A DNA stretch of 64,000 bases, taken from the NCBI GenBank assembly GCA_963752755.1, contig CAVVZJ010000010.1:1-64000 (forward strand), written 5' to 3'. Source of the stretch: CAVVZJ01 sp963752755 (GTDB taxonomy: Bacteria; Planctomycetota; Planctomycetia; Isosphaerales; Isosphaeraceae). Shown in pieces: positions 7,391 through 16,161 of this stretch. How positions within the stretch are numbered: the first letter of the stretch is position 1; the number at the start of each line of letters is the position of its first letter. Below the pieces are notes generated by a model, which searched no databases, was not told where the DNA came from, and worked only from the letters and a program-made list of their open reading frames with translations. A program made the position numbers and the translations under genes.

Positions 7391-10109
7391 ATGGCCACAC
7401 CGACCCCGAGCGCTCCAACCCCCGAACGGACCACCATCCGTCCTGAATGGATGACGGTCATCGACCCCATTCTCCAGGAGGAACTGAAACACCACGTGCT
7501 GGTGACGAACTGGGACAAACTGCTCGGCCTGGTGGACAGCGTTTACAACTGGGGGCGTCGTTCGGCCCTCTGGCCACTCGGCTTCGGCCTGGCCTGCTGC
7601 GCCATCGAGATGATCTGCACGGCGAGCAGCCGCTTCGATATCGCCCGCTTCGGCGCCGAAGTCTTTCGCGGCTCGCCCCGACAGGCCGACGTGATGATCG
7701 TCTCCGGCACCGTCACCAAGACGATGATGCCGATGATCGCCCGGCTCTACGACCAGATGCCCGAGCCCAAGTACGTCATCAGCATGGGAGCCTGTGCCAC
7801 CGGCGGCGGACCTTTCAAGGAAGGCTACAACGTCGTCTCCGGGATCGACAAATATCTACCTGTTGATGTCTATATCCCCGGCTGTCCGCCCACGCCCCAG
7901 GCCCTGCTCCAGGGCCTGATGATGCTCCAGAAAAAGATCGACGGCGAGAAACTCGACATCCCCGCCCTCGGCCGCAAGGGGAATACCCCCTGGTATCGCG
8001 AAGACGTCGAGCGCGACGTGCCCGTCCCCGTGCTCGGCCCCGACCTGATCGACCTCCGAACTTTGGAGATCACCGCCGAGAAGACCGCGATGGGACTCGT
8101 CGAGGCCCGCGAGGAAACCCTCACCAAGCCAGCGATCATCCCCGCCCCCCAGCCGCCCGAACCCGAACCCGAATCCGCCAACGGCCAGGCTGAGGCCGCC
8201 TCCGCCAAGGCCCCCAGCAAGATCGATCTGATCCGCGCCAAGCAGCGTGGCGAGGCCCCACCCGAGGCCACCTCCGAGTCCAAGCCCGCTCCCAAGCCGT
8301 CCGCGAAGGGTGGCAAGGGGAAGGTGAAGGTCGCCGCGGCCCGGCCCAGTCTCGTCTGGATTGGCGAGGACGGACTCCAGGGGCTCGCCAGTCGGCTCAA
8401 TACCGAGTTTGGAGACGGTACCGCCACCATCATCCAGGCCGCCTTGCTCATCCCCGTCGAGAAGCTCCTGCCCGTCTGCCTCTACCTCCGCGACCGCAAC
8501 GAGGTCCGCTACGATTACCTCGCCAGCCTCCAGAGCGTCCACTTTGAGGACTGCATCGAGGTCAACTACCAGCTCGACAGCACGACCCAGCCCGGCAAGC
8601 TGATCGAACTTCGCGTCCGAACGACGGCGGAGGAAGGCCAGGGCGAGGTCCCGTCGCTCGTCTCCGTCTGGCAAGGGGCCGATTTCCAGGAGCGCGAGGT
8701 TTACGACATGATGGGCGTCCGGTTCACCGGGCACCCCAACCTCTGCCGCATCCTGATGTGGGAAGGCTTTGCCTACTACCCGCTTCGCAAGGACTACCTC
8801 GAACCGTACTACGAAGGCCCGACCAAGGTTCTCGACAGCCGCGTCGAGGATGGACAGCACTTCCGCGGCGAGGAAATCAATCCCTACGGGACCAACCTCA
8901 AGATCCCGAAGGACTTCAAGGACTGGAACAAGCTCGACCCTGAGGCCGACGTCAAGGGCCAGGGCCTGATCCCCTCCGGGGTCGATGTCACCTCGATCGA
9001 CACCGACCAGTTCATGATCAGCATGGGCCCCCAGCACCCGAGCACCCACGGCGTCTTCCGGATGAACCTCCGGGTGGACGGTGAGACGATCGTGGGCCTC
9101 AAGCCGGTCATGGGCTACATGCACCGCAACCACGAGAAGATCGGCGAGCGGAACACGTTCCTCATGAACTTCCCGTTCACCGACCGCCTCGACTACATCA
9201 CCAGCATGGCCAACAACTTCGGCTATGCCCTCGCCGTCGAGCAGCTCATGGGCGACGACGCGAAGCCCCCCGAGCGGGCTGAGTACATCCGCGTCATCAT
9301 GGCCGAGCTGACCCGGATCGCCAGCCACATGTGGTCGATCGGCTTCCTCCTGAACGACCTCGGCGCCTTCTTCACCCCGGCCCTGTACTGCATCGAGGAG
9401 CGCGAGCTGATCCTCGACCTCTTCGAGTGGGTCAGCGGCAGCCGGATGATGTGCAACTACTACCGCTTCGGCGGCGTCGCCTTCGACCTCCCCGACGGCT
9501 GGGCCGAACGCTGCCGCGCCACCGTCTATGACCGCCTCGACGCCAAGATCGACGAGCTCGACCGCTACCTCTCCGGCAACGAGATCGTCCTCGAGCGCTG
9601 CAAGGGGATCGGCAACCTGACCGCCGAGCAGGCCACCAACTACTCGACCGCCGGCCCCGTCCTCCGCGCCTCCGGCGTCAAGTACGACCTCCGCCGCGCC
9701 GCCCCCTACGGCATTTACGACCGCTTCTCCTTCGACGTCATCACCGGCACGGATGGCGACATCTACGACCGTTACTACGTCCGCCTCCAGGAGATGCGCG
9801 AGAGCGTCAAGATCCTCAAGCAGGCGATCCGCGACCTCCCCGACGGTCCGATCCTCCCCGGCAAGAAGAGCTACCAGATCAAGGTCCCGGCCGGCGAGGC
9901 CTACTCCCGGACCGAGGCCCCCAAGGGCGAGCTGGGCTACTACGTCATCTCCGACGGCACGACCGGCTCCGCCTACCGCTACCACGTCCGCAGCCCCAGC
10001 TTCATCAACCTCACGGCGCCTGGAGCAGATGTGCCTCGGCCACACCGTCGCCGACGTCGTCGGCATCCTCGGCAGCCTCGACATCGTGCTCGGCGAGGTG
10101 GACCGCTGA
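7391..10109 (+). CDS. nuoBCD: NADH-quinone oxidoreductase subunits B, C and D fused in one gene (one frameshift)
   Basis: About 905 residues once a single extra C near 10015 is removed. Residues 1-240 are NuoB, with the four cluster N2 ligands Cys69, Cys70, Cys135 and Cys165 (LACCAIEM, GACATGG, PGCPPTP). Residues about 240-315 are an Ala/Pro/Lys-rich linker. NuoC follows (EREVYDMMGVRFTGHPNL at about 434, YYPLRKDY), and NuoD from about 538 (FMISMGPQHPSTHGVFR, GYMHRNHEK). The natural end, LEQMCLGHTVADVVGILGSL, lies in the next frame and stops at 10109. This is the quinone-site module of complex I on the cytoplasmic side. Fused NuoCD is common; a B-C-D fusion is rarer. Confidence 0.93.
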
Positions 10110-10165
10110 GGACGGCTCGACGGGCACGAGAATTCGGGCGAAGATGGGTAACGAGGAGTGACGTG

Positions 10166-10483
10166 ATGGGAGCGACGGCCGCCAGCTCGATCGAGTCCGA
10201 ACAGGAACGGCGTCGTCGCCTCGAAGCGTTGGCCTCCGAGCAGGGACCGGGCTGGGAAGGTGCCTCCCAGCCGGGGACCTTCGGCTGCCACGAGCTTCTC
10301 GACCGGACCGCCTTGATCGCCGACATGGTCGAGCGTTCGCTCCTCGAGCACCCCTCCTGCCTCCAGAATGAAGAATGGTTCGCCCTCGCCGAGCGGGCTG
10401 CCTCCGCCTTGCACGAACTCTATCAGAAGATCGGCGGGGTTCATCTCGACGAGCCCGAGACCCCCGACGAAGACGGCGAGTAA
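10166..10483 (+). CDS. Conserved-looking hypothetical protein in the complex I cluster
   Basis: 105 residues from ATG 10166, preceded by AACGAGGAG. The protein has a Glu/Arg-rich start (SEQERRRRLEALASEQ), then HELLDRTALIADMVERSLLEHP and NEEWFALAERAASALHELYQKI, and an acidic end. Two amphipathic helices are likely, with no membrane segment. It happens to be in frame with the frameshifted nuoBCD reading, so naive ORF calls join the two; the true nuoBCD stop at 10109 and the ribosome site show it is separate. No family recognised; tight spacing on both sides suggests co-transcription with the nuo genes. Confidence 0.7.
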   Translation: MGATAASSIESEQERRRRLEALASEQGPGWEGASQPGTFGCHELLDRTALIADMVERSLLEHPSCLQNEEWFALAERAASALHELYQKIGGVHLDEPETPDEDGE

Positions 10484-10502
10484 GCCGCGACACGAGAGAC
10501 CG

Positions 10503-11129
10503 ATGGCCTACAGCGACTTCACCCTCGACCGCGCCCGCCGGGCCTTCTCGCTCGCTCTCGTCGAGCGTGACGACCTGTTCCGGGACGTCGCGGAGCGCCC
10601 GGCCACGCCACACCTGACCGCGACCCTGGAAGAGAACGTGCCAATCGCAATGGCGATCATCACCGAGAAGGCCCGGTCGGAGCTGATCGTCTCGCCGGTG
10701 CTTGTCGAGGTTCGCCGGATGCTCGAACACCGGGTCAGCCTCTTCTCCGGCATCGACTTCAGCGTCGCTCCCGATCGCGGCCTGAACGGGGCGTGCGACT
10801 TCATCCTCGCGAGGTCGCCCACCCCGTGGGTGTTCAGTGACCCGATCCTGACGGTCGTCGAGGCCAAGAACCTGCTCCTCATGGCCGGGCTCGGCCAGTG
10901 CGTCGCCTCGATGGTCGGCGCCCAGTTGTTCAATGAGCGTGAGGGGGCAGCCGTCGGCGCTGTCTTCAGCGCAGTCACCACCGGCACGACCTGGCAATTC
11001 CTCCGTCTTCAGCGCCAGACCCTCGAACTGGACGACCGCGAAAACCACATCGAACGGATCGCCAAGATCCTCGGCATCTTGACCTGGATGCTCTCCGACG
11101 AGGGCGACCGCGGCCGGTTGGTCGCGTGA
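10503..11129 (+). CDS. PD-(D/E)XK-nuclease-like protein of unknown role in the complex I cluster
   Basis: 208 residues. The pattern CDFILARSP, then a strand ending in TVVEAKN, then GQCVASMVGAQLFNE and VFSAVTTGTTWQFLRL is that of a widespread bacterial family with a PD-(D/E)XK fold: Asp in CDF and the E-A-K pair would be the metal site. These proteins are often annotated only as hypothetical; whether they cut DNA is not established. It sits where nuoE/F/G would normally be in a nuo operon but has no thioredoxin-like or iron-sulfur signature, so it is not a replacement subunit by sequence. Its 3' end is about 20 bases before the nuoI start. Confidence 0.7.
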   Translation: MAYSDFTLDRARRAFSLALVERDDLFRDVAERPATPHLTATLEENVPIAMAIITEKARSELIVSPVLVEVRRMLEHRVSLFSGIDFSVAPDRGLNGACDFILARSPTPWVFSDPILTVVEAKNLLLMAGLGQCVASMVGAQLFNEREGAAVGAVFSAVTTGTTWQFLRLQRQTLELDDRENHIERIAKILGILTWMLSDEGDRGRLVA

Positions 11130-11152
11130 GGATACGACCGAAAGGGAACGTC

Positions 11153-11863
11153 ATGAGCCTCGGTAAAGGTCTCTTCATCGGCCATCTGGTCACGCTCCGG
11201 CGCTTCCTCCGCACCTTCTTCGTCGGTGGAGGCCGGACCCTGAAGCGTCGCGGCGGCGGACACCTGATCGTCGATCTCTTCCGCAAGCCCGGTCGCGGCC
11301 ACGAGCCGGTCGTCGCTCAGGACGCCAAAACCGAGGGCCTCTTCACCGTCGAATACCCCGACGAGCGGTTGCCCCTGCGCGAGCGGTTCCGCGTCCTGCC
11401 GATGCTGATCTACGACGATGCGGACGGCAACGTCCGCTGCACGTCGTGTAACATCTGCGCCAAGGTCTGCCCGCCCCAGTGCATCTGGATGACCCACGCC
11501 AAGGGACCCAACGGCAACCCCGTCCCATTGCCGGAAGACTTCTTCATCGACATGGACGTCTGCATGAACTGTGGGTATTGCTCCGAGTACTGCCCGTTCG
11601 ACGCCATCAAGATGGATCAGAACTTCGAGCTGTCGAACTACGAGCGGCACCAGACCCACATCTTCAGCCTCCAGGACTTGCTCGTCTCCAGCGAGTTTTA
11701 CGCCCGCACCCACCCCGACGCCTGGGCCAGCGCCGAGGAGGTCGCCGAGCGGGGCAAGGTTCAGAAGAAGAAGGATCAGCGATTGCAGAAGGCCCTCGCC
11801 GCCCAGCCCAAACCCGCCGCCGCTCCAGCCGCGCCGAAACCGGTGCCAGTTGGGAAAGGCTGA
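11153..11863 (+). CDS. nuoI: NADH-quinone oxidoreductase subunit I
   Basis: 236 residues. Two CxxCxxCxxxCP motifs, CTSCNICAKVCP and CMNCGYCSEYCP, hold the two [4Fe-4S] clusters N6a and N6b that carry electrons to cluster N2 in NuoB. The ATG at 11153 has AAAGGGA upstream; an in-frame ATG nine codons earlier overlaps the preceding gene and is less likely. The tail after residue 205 is Lys/Ala/Pro-rich, like tails on other proteins in this window. The N-terminal helix (GLFIGHLVTLRRFLRTFF) matches the membrane-surface helix of NuoI. Confidence 0.93.
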   Translation: MSLGKGLFIGHLVTLRRFLRTFFVGGGRTLKRRGGGHLIVDLFRKPGRGHEPVVAQDAKTEGLFTVEYPDERLPLRERFRVLPMLIYDDADGNVRCTSCNICAKVCPPQCIWMTHAKGPNGNPVPLPEDFFIDMDVCMNCGYCSEYCPFDAIKMDQNFELSNYERHQTHIFSLQDLLVSSEFYARTHPDAWASAEEVAERGKVQKKKDQRLQKALAAQPKPAAAPAAPKPVPVGKG

Positions 11864-11965
11864 TCGACGCGTATTTCGAGGTCCAACTTTTTAATCACTG
11901 ATCTCCATTTTCAACATGGGGAGCCTCACCGTCTCCGCGGTCGCGCGACGGTTGGGATCTTTGCG

Positions 11966-12778
11966 ATGACGAGCCTCTACCGATCGGCGCGCAGTTTGGC
12001 GGGTCACCTCTATCGCTCGATTCGTGACGCCCGGCTCCGCCGTGCCGTTTACTCGGACGAGGCGTCGATTCGGACCCACCTTGACCTGATCGCCGGCCGG
12101 ATTGATCCGTCGCAAGGACCCGTCTCCTTGCGAGTCAAGGCCCTCGGCGATCGCGAGGTCTTCTGCCGCCCTGGTACGAGCGATATCCGCGCCCTCTGGG
12201 ACAGCTTCCTCTTGGGCCACCACCTGCCACCCGAGGAGGCGGGCTTCATTCAGACAATCCTCGACCTTGGTGCGAACGTCGGCTACACGATGGCCCACTT
12301 CGCCGTCGCTTTCCCCCAGGCGCGCATCCTCGGGGTCGAACTCGATGCCGGCAACGTCGCCCTCTGCCGTCGCAACGTCGAGCCGTTCGGCGACCGCTGT
12401 CAAGTCCTCCATGGCGCCGCCTGGGTCACCGACGGTGAGATTCCCTACGGCGGCGATTCCGAGTGGGGATTTCGCGTCATGGTCAACGGCGATTCGATCT
12501 CGGGTGCCACCCGCGACCGGGTTCCCGCCTACGGCCTGCCTATGCTCCTCGACCGACTTGGTCCCACTGTCGATTACCTCAAGATGGACGTGGAAGGCGT
12601 CGAGTTCGACCTGCTCGTGGACTGTGAGTCCTGGATCCGCCGGGTTCGCTGGATGAAAGTTGAGGTTCATCGACCCCGGTCCGTGAGCGAGGCGATCGCA
12701 CTGTTACGCAAGCATGGCGTCCAGGCGTTCGTCGATCCGACCTATTCAGACTGCATGATTGTACACAATACCATTTGA
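11966..12778 (+). CDS. FkbM family methyltransferase
   Basis: 270 residues with a class I SAM-binding start, ILDLGANVGYTMAHFAVAFP, then ILGVELDAGN (acidic end of strand 2), and the FkbM signature near the C-terminus, VDYLKMDVEGVEFDLL followed by VKVEVH-like MKVEVH. Such enzymes O-methylate sugars or other small hydroxyls. It lies in the middle of the complex I genes, about 100 bases after nuoI, with its own 5' gap, and nothing in the sequence links it to respiration. A second FkbM gene is at 40643-41470 but the two are not close in sequence. An insertion into the operon is the simplest reading. Confidence 0.85.
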   Translation: MTSLYRSARSLAGHLYRSIRDARLRRAVYSDEASIRTHLDLIAGRIDPSQGPVSLRVKALGDREVFCRPGTSDIRALWDSFLLGHHLPPEEAGFIQTILDLGANVGYTMAHFAVAFPQARILGVELDAGNVALCRRNVEPFGDRCQVLHGAAWVTDGEIPYGGDSEWGFRVMVNGDSISGATRDRVPAYGLPMLLDRLGPTVDYLKMDVEGVEFDLLVDCESWIRRVRWMKVEVHRPRSVSEAIALLRKHGVQAFVDPTYSDCMIVHNTI

Positions 12779-12888
12779 AATGAGCTTTGTTGGTGTGGAC
12801 GATGGCCCCCTCTAGGGGAATCGCCCCCAGACCCTTGCCCGGCCAGTTGGGCACCGTTAAGATGACCGCTCCTTCGAGGGAACCATTG

Positions 12889-13206
12889 ATGATTCCGACT
12901 GCGCCCAAGCCGCTCTTCCCGCCCGGCACGCTGGTCCGCGTGGCCCAGCAGGTCCGCGTGGGACACCGTCGATGGACGACCTACATCGTCGGCACCGTCG
13001 AGGATTCGGGCAGCCGCCCGGTCGGCGGCATGGAGATGGGCGGCAAGGCCCGCTACTGTCAGCAGCCCACATTGCGGCTTCGCCTCGAAGACGGTGAACT
13101 CACCGTCGTCGCGCTCGACGCCAACACGGTCGTCGAGCCGATCGACTCGTCCCAGGCCCCGATCACGACCTCCACCGCGTCGGTGACGCCCGGCGGCACC
13201 TCATGA
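12889..13206 (+). CDS. Small hypothetical protein coupled to nuoA
   Basis: 105 residues from ATG 12889, with GAGGGA about 11 bases upstream; longer starts at 12787 and 12862 lack such a site. The protein has a strand-rich core (GTLVRVAQQVRVG, WTTYIVGTVEDSG, TLRLRLEDGELTVVALDANTVVEPI) and could be a small SH3-like barrel. The stop overlaps the nuoA start (ATGA), so it is translationally coupled to nuoA and must be part of that operon. No recognised family. It may be an assembly factor or an accessory protein, but nothing here proves it. Confidence 0.7.
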   Translation: MIPTAPKPLFPPGTLVRVAQQVRVGHRRWTTYIVGTVEDSGSRPVGGMEMGGKARYCQQPTLRLRLEDGELTVVALDANTVVEPIDSSQAPITTSTASVTPGGTS

Positions 13207-13562
13207 TCCTGACCCGCTATATCTTCGTCGGCCTGCTCTTGCTTTTCGGCATTGCTTTCGCGCTGGCGCCCTTGATGCTGGTGACGCTGATCGCGCCCCG
13301 CAAGCGTTCCAAGGAGAAGGGCCAGACGTACGAGTGCGGCGTGATCACGCTCGGCGAAACGTGGATCCGGTTCCGCATTCAGTATTATATCTACGCGCTC
13401 TTGTTTGTTGTGTTCGACATCGAGACGGTCTTCCTGTACCCCTGGGCGGTCAGCTACGTCGGGCTCGGCTGGTTCGCCCTGATCGAGATGGTGATCTTCC
13501 TGCTGATGCTGGCCGTCGGCCTGGCCTACGCCTGGGCCCGCGGCGTCCTTCGCTGGGTCTGA
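13203..13562 (+). CDS. nuoA: NADH-quinone oxidoreductase subunit A
   Basis: 119 residues, normal length. Three membrane helices, with the loop signature KGQTYECGVI (the conserved Cys loop at the quinone tunnel) and FRIQYYIYALLFVVFDIETVFLYPW, including the FDIE acidic segment typical of NuoA. The start overlaps the stop of the preceding small gene by ATGA. Intact. Confidence 0.95.
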   Translation: MILTRYIFVGLLLLFGIAFALAPLMLVTLIAPRKRSKEKGQTYECGVITLGETWIRFRIQYYIYALLFVVFDIETVFLYPWAVSYVGLGWFALIEMVIFLLMLAVGLAYAWARGVLRWV

Positions 13563-13627
13563 TCAGACCCGCGGAGACAGGCATCTCAAACCTCGAACAA
13601 ACGGCCTCGATCGAGGAGTCGGCAACG

Positions 13628-14932
13628 GTGGAACTCGCGACGAGTGGCACGCTCCCGATACTCTGGGCCCAGGTGGCGGCCGAATCGCCGCCCTGGCTCT
13701 ACTGGGCCATCTGGATCCTTGTCGGCTTCGGGGGAGTCTATCCCGGCGTCGTCGCCTACATGGTCTGGGCCGAGCGCAAGGCCGCGGCGCGGTTTCAGGA
13801 CCGGATCGGGCCAAACCGCGTCGGGCCGTTCGGCTTGCTCCAGCCGCTCGCCGACTTCCTCAAGCTGATCACCAAGGAAGACATCGTCCCCCGACCTGCC
13901 GACCGCTGGGTCCACCTCGCCGCGCCGGTCTTGCTCCTGGTTTCTGCGGTGCTCGTTCTGGCTGTCGTCCCCATGGGTTTCGGCTGGCGAACACCCGACA
14001 ACCGCTTGACCGGCCTCGTGCCCGTGAACCTGCCCTCGGGATTGCTCTACCTGATCGCCGTTTCCAGCATGTCGGCCCTGGGCATCTTCCTCGCGGGCTG
14101 GTCGAGCCGTAACAAGTATTCCCTGCTGGGCGCGATGCGGGCCGTGGCCCAGCTCGTCTCCTACGAGGTGCCGCAGGTGCTGGCGACGGTGCCAGTGATC
14201 CTCTGGGCGGGCACCCTGAGCGTCGTCGGGATCATGGACCATCAGGTCGAGGAAGGCTGGTTCCTCTTCTCGCCGCCGGGTCTGGTGTCGTTCGTGATCC
14301 TCCTGATTGCGAGCATCGCCGAGGTCAACCGGACGCCGTTCGACCTGCCGGAAGCCGAGTCGGAGATCATCGCCGGCTTCCACACTGAGTATTCCGGGAT
14401 GCGGTTCGGCCTGTTTTTCCTGGCCGAATACATGAACGTCTTCGCCGTGAGCTGCCTGGCCGCCCTCCTCTTCCTCGGCGGCGGGGCGATCCCGTTCACC
14501 AACTTCCCCAAGAATATTCTCACCGACACACTCGCCTCCTTCCTGATCGTCAACGCGATCACCGTGGGCGTCTTCGCCCTGAAGGTCGGCTTCTTCGTCT
14601 TCGTGATGTTCTGGATCCGGGCGACCTTGCCGCGGATGCGGGTCGATCAACTGATGGGCTTCGCCTGGAAGTATCTGGTCCCCCTGTCGATCATCAACCT
14701 GCCGATCGCGGCGGTCTGGTTCGAGCTGGTGATCCGGTCGCCCTTGCACCGTCACTGGTGGATCATCGACGCGACCTGGCTACTCGGCGTGCTGGTGACG
14801 GGCGTGCTGGAGTTAGTGGCCATCGGGGGCATCCACGCGATCAACCGCGCGGCCGCGCCGACCGTGCCCACGTCGTCGGCTAACGGTCAGTCGAGGCTGT
14901 CGGGTGCGCAGCCGTCCTGGGCGGCGCGTTGA
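13628..14932 (+). CDS. nuoH: NADH-quinone oxidoreductase subunit H
   Basis: 434 residues from a GTG at 13628 with GAGGAG nine bases upstream; the reading frame extends further 5' through nuoA, but that part is out of frame with it and non-homologous. Signatures: AYMVWAERKAAARFQDRIGPNRVGP (in two parts), the quinone-pocket loops EVNRTPFDLPEAESEIIAGF and TEYSGMRFGLFFLAEY, and FWIRATLPRMRVDQLM. Eight or more membrane helices. It has a short hydrophilic C-terminal extension. It couples the quinone site to the proton pathway. Confidence 0.94.
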   Translation: MELATSGTLPILWAQVAAESPPWLYWAIWILVGFGGVYPGVVAYMVWAERKAAARFQDRIGPNRVGPFGLLQPLADFLKLITKEDIVPRPADRWVHLAAPVLLLVSAVLVLAVVPMGFGWRTPDNRLTGLVPVNLPSGLLYLIAVSSMSALGIFLAGWSSRNKYSLLGAMRAVAQLVSYEVPQVLATVPVILWAGTLSVVGIMDHQVEEGWFLFSPPGLVSFVILLIASIAEVNRTPFDLPEAESEIIAGFHTEYSGMRFGLFFLAEYMNVFAVSCLAALLFLGGGAIPFTNFPKNILTDTLASFLIVNAITVGVFALKVGFFVFVMFWIRATLPRMRVDQLMGFAWKYLVPLSIINLPIAAVWFELVIRSPLHRHWWIIDATWLLGVLVTGVLELVAIGGIHAINRAAAPTVPTSSANGQSRLSGAQPSWAAR

Positions 14933-14963
14933 GGCAGGCCAACAAAGGTCGGAGGTAAGTTCC

Positions 14964-15749
14964 TTGAACGGCAGAATCCGGTTCCTGGTCGGCCTGGTGG
15001 TCAGCATCTCCGCGCTGGCAATTCTGGAAGTCGCGTTATTCGCCACGCTATCCCCCCTGCGGGCGATCTTCCTCCAGATTTCCGCCCTGGGAGGGTTGGC
15101 CGCGATCGGTACCGTGACGGCGAGAAACCTCGTCCATGGGGCCTTGTATCTCGTGGCGTTCTTCTTCCTGGTCGCTTGCCAGTTCGTCCTGCTGGAAGCC
15201 GAGTTCATGGCGGCGATGCAGGTGCTCGTCTACATCGGCGCCGTGGCGATCCTGCTGATGTTCGGGATCATGCTCACGCGCAATATCCAGGGCGATGAGA
15301 CGACCGGGGGCCCCTGGACCTCCAAGATTCCTGCGGCCATCGTGGCGGTCGCCTTGTTGGGTCTGCTTGCCTACGGTATTCGCGATGAACGAGGAATCGT
15401 CCGTGGTGAGCGAGCCCGCCCGAGCTGGTCGGCGACGCGGGTCCGCCCCCCGCTGGATGAGTTCGGTCACGTTCCCGCCGTCGCCGTCAACGACATGGCC
15501 CGGACCCTCGGACTCGAGATGATGACCCGCTGGGTCATCCCGTTCGAGGTGGCCGGTCTGCTGCTGACGGCAGCCCTCGTCGGTGCGATCGCATTGGCGA
15601 TGTCCGACAGCACCGACGAGTCGCCCAACCCGCCGCCTGGGTGCGATGGCAACCCTCCGCCCTGGAGGCGCCCCGGCCGTCGAGCCGGCACCGAAGCCCC
15701 CACACGAGAGGCCCTTCAGGCCACGGCACCAGGGAGTCCGACGCGATGA
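14964..15749 (+). CDS. nuoJ: NADH-quinone oxidoreductase subunit J, TTG start
   Basis: 261 residues. The start is a TTG with an excellent GGAGGT nine bases before it; no ATG near the conserved part fits as well. Conserved parts: GTVTARNLVHGALYLVAFF, EFMAAMQVLVYIGAVAILLMFGIMLT and WVIPFEVAGLLLTAALVGAIAL. Residues 120-165 between helices are longer and more basic than usual, and a 50-residue Pro/Arg-rich tail follows the last helix, so the protein is longer than average. The stop overlaps the nuoK start by ATGA. Confidence 0.9.
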   Translation: MNGRIRFLVGLVVSISALAILEVALFATLSPLRAIFLQISALGGLAAIGTVTARNLVHGALYLVAFFFLVACQFVLLEAEFMAAMQVLVYIGAVAILLMFGIMLTRNIQGDETTGGPWTSKIPAAIVAVALLGLLAYGIRDERGIVRGERARPSWSATRVRPPLDEFGHVPAVAVNDMARTLGLEMMTRWVIPFEVAGLLLTAALVGAIALAMSDSTDESPNPPPGCDGNPPPWRRPGRRAGTEAPTREALQATAPGSPTR

Positions 15750-16077
15750 GCACCGACATCCCCCTGAGCTGGTTTCTCTACTTCGCCGCTGCCGTCTTCG
15801 CCGTCGGCCTCTTCGGTGTCCTCGTGCGCCGCAACGCCATCGCGGTGCTTGATGGCCATCGAGATCATGCTCAACGCCGCCAACATCAACTTTCTCGCCT
15901 TCTGGCGCTACGCCATGCATGCCCGGCGGCGAAGGACCGTTGACTGGCGTGATGGTGGCTGTCTTCGTCATCACGATCGCCGCCGCCGAGGTCGCTGTCG
16001 GGATCGCCTTGATCCTGCTCTGCTACCGCAAGTGGAAGGCCGCCGACGTCGATCGTTACGACAGCCTGGCCGGCTGA
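15746..16077 (+). CDS. nuoK: NADH-quinone oxidoreductase subunit K, broken by two frameshifts
   Basis: The protein reads in three successive frames: residues from 15746 give LSWFLYFAAAVFAVGLFGVL and RRNAIAVL; after an extra T near 15850 the frame gives MAIEIMLNAANINFLAFWRY; after a second shift near 15921 it gives GPLTGVMVAVFVITIAAAEV and ends YDSLAG at 16077. Together they make a normal NuoK of about 110 residues with three helices and the conserved Glu residues in the second and third. The conserved fragments on each side of both shifts are intact, so sequence error is more likely than a dead gene. Confidence 0.85.
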
Positions 16078-16161
16078 GTCGAGCCGGTCGCAAGGGAAGT
16101 CCCCAAGCGGACCCCCAGCATTCTGCCCCGCCTTGACGTCCACCGAGAAGGGCCCAAGCCG

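Noticed and set aside
10503..11129. A divergent NuoE or NuoG replacing the missing subunit
   Set aside because: There is no Cys-rich motif or thioredoxin-like pattern; the sequence fits the PD-(D/E)XK-like family.
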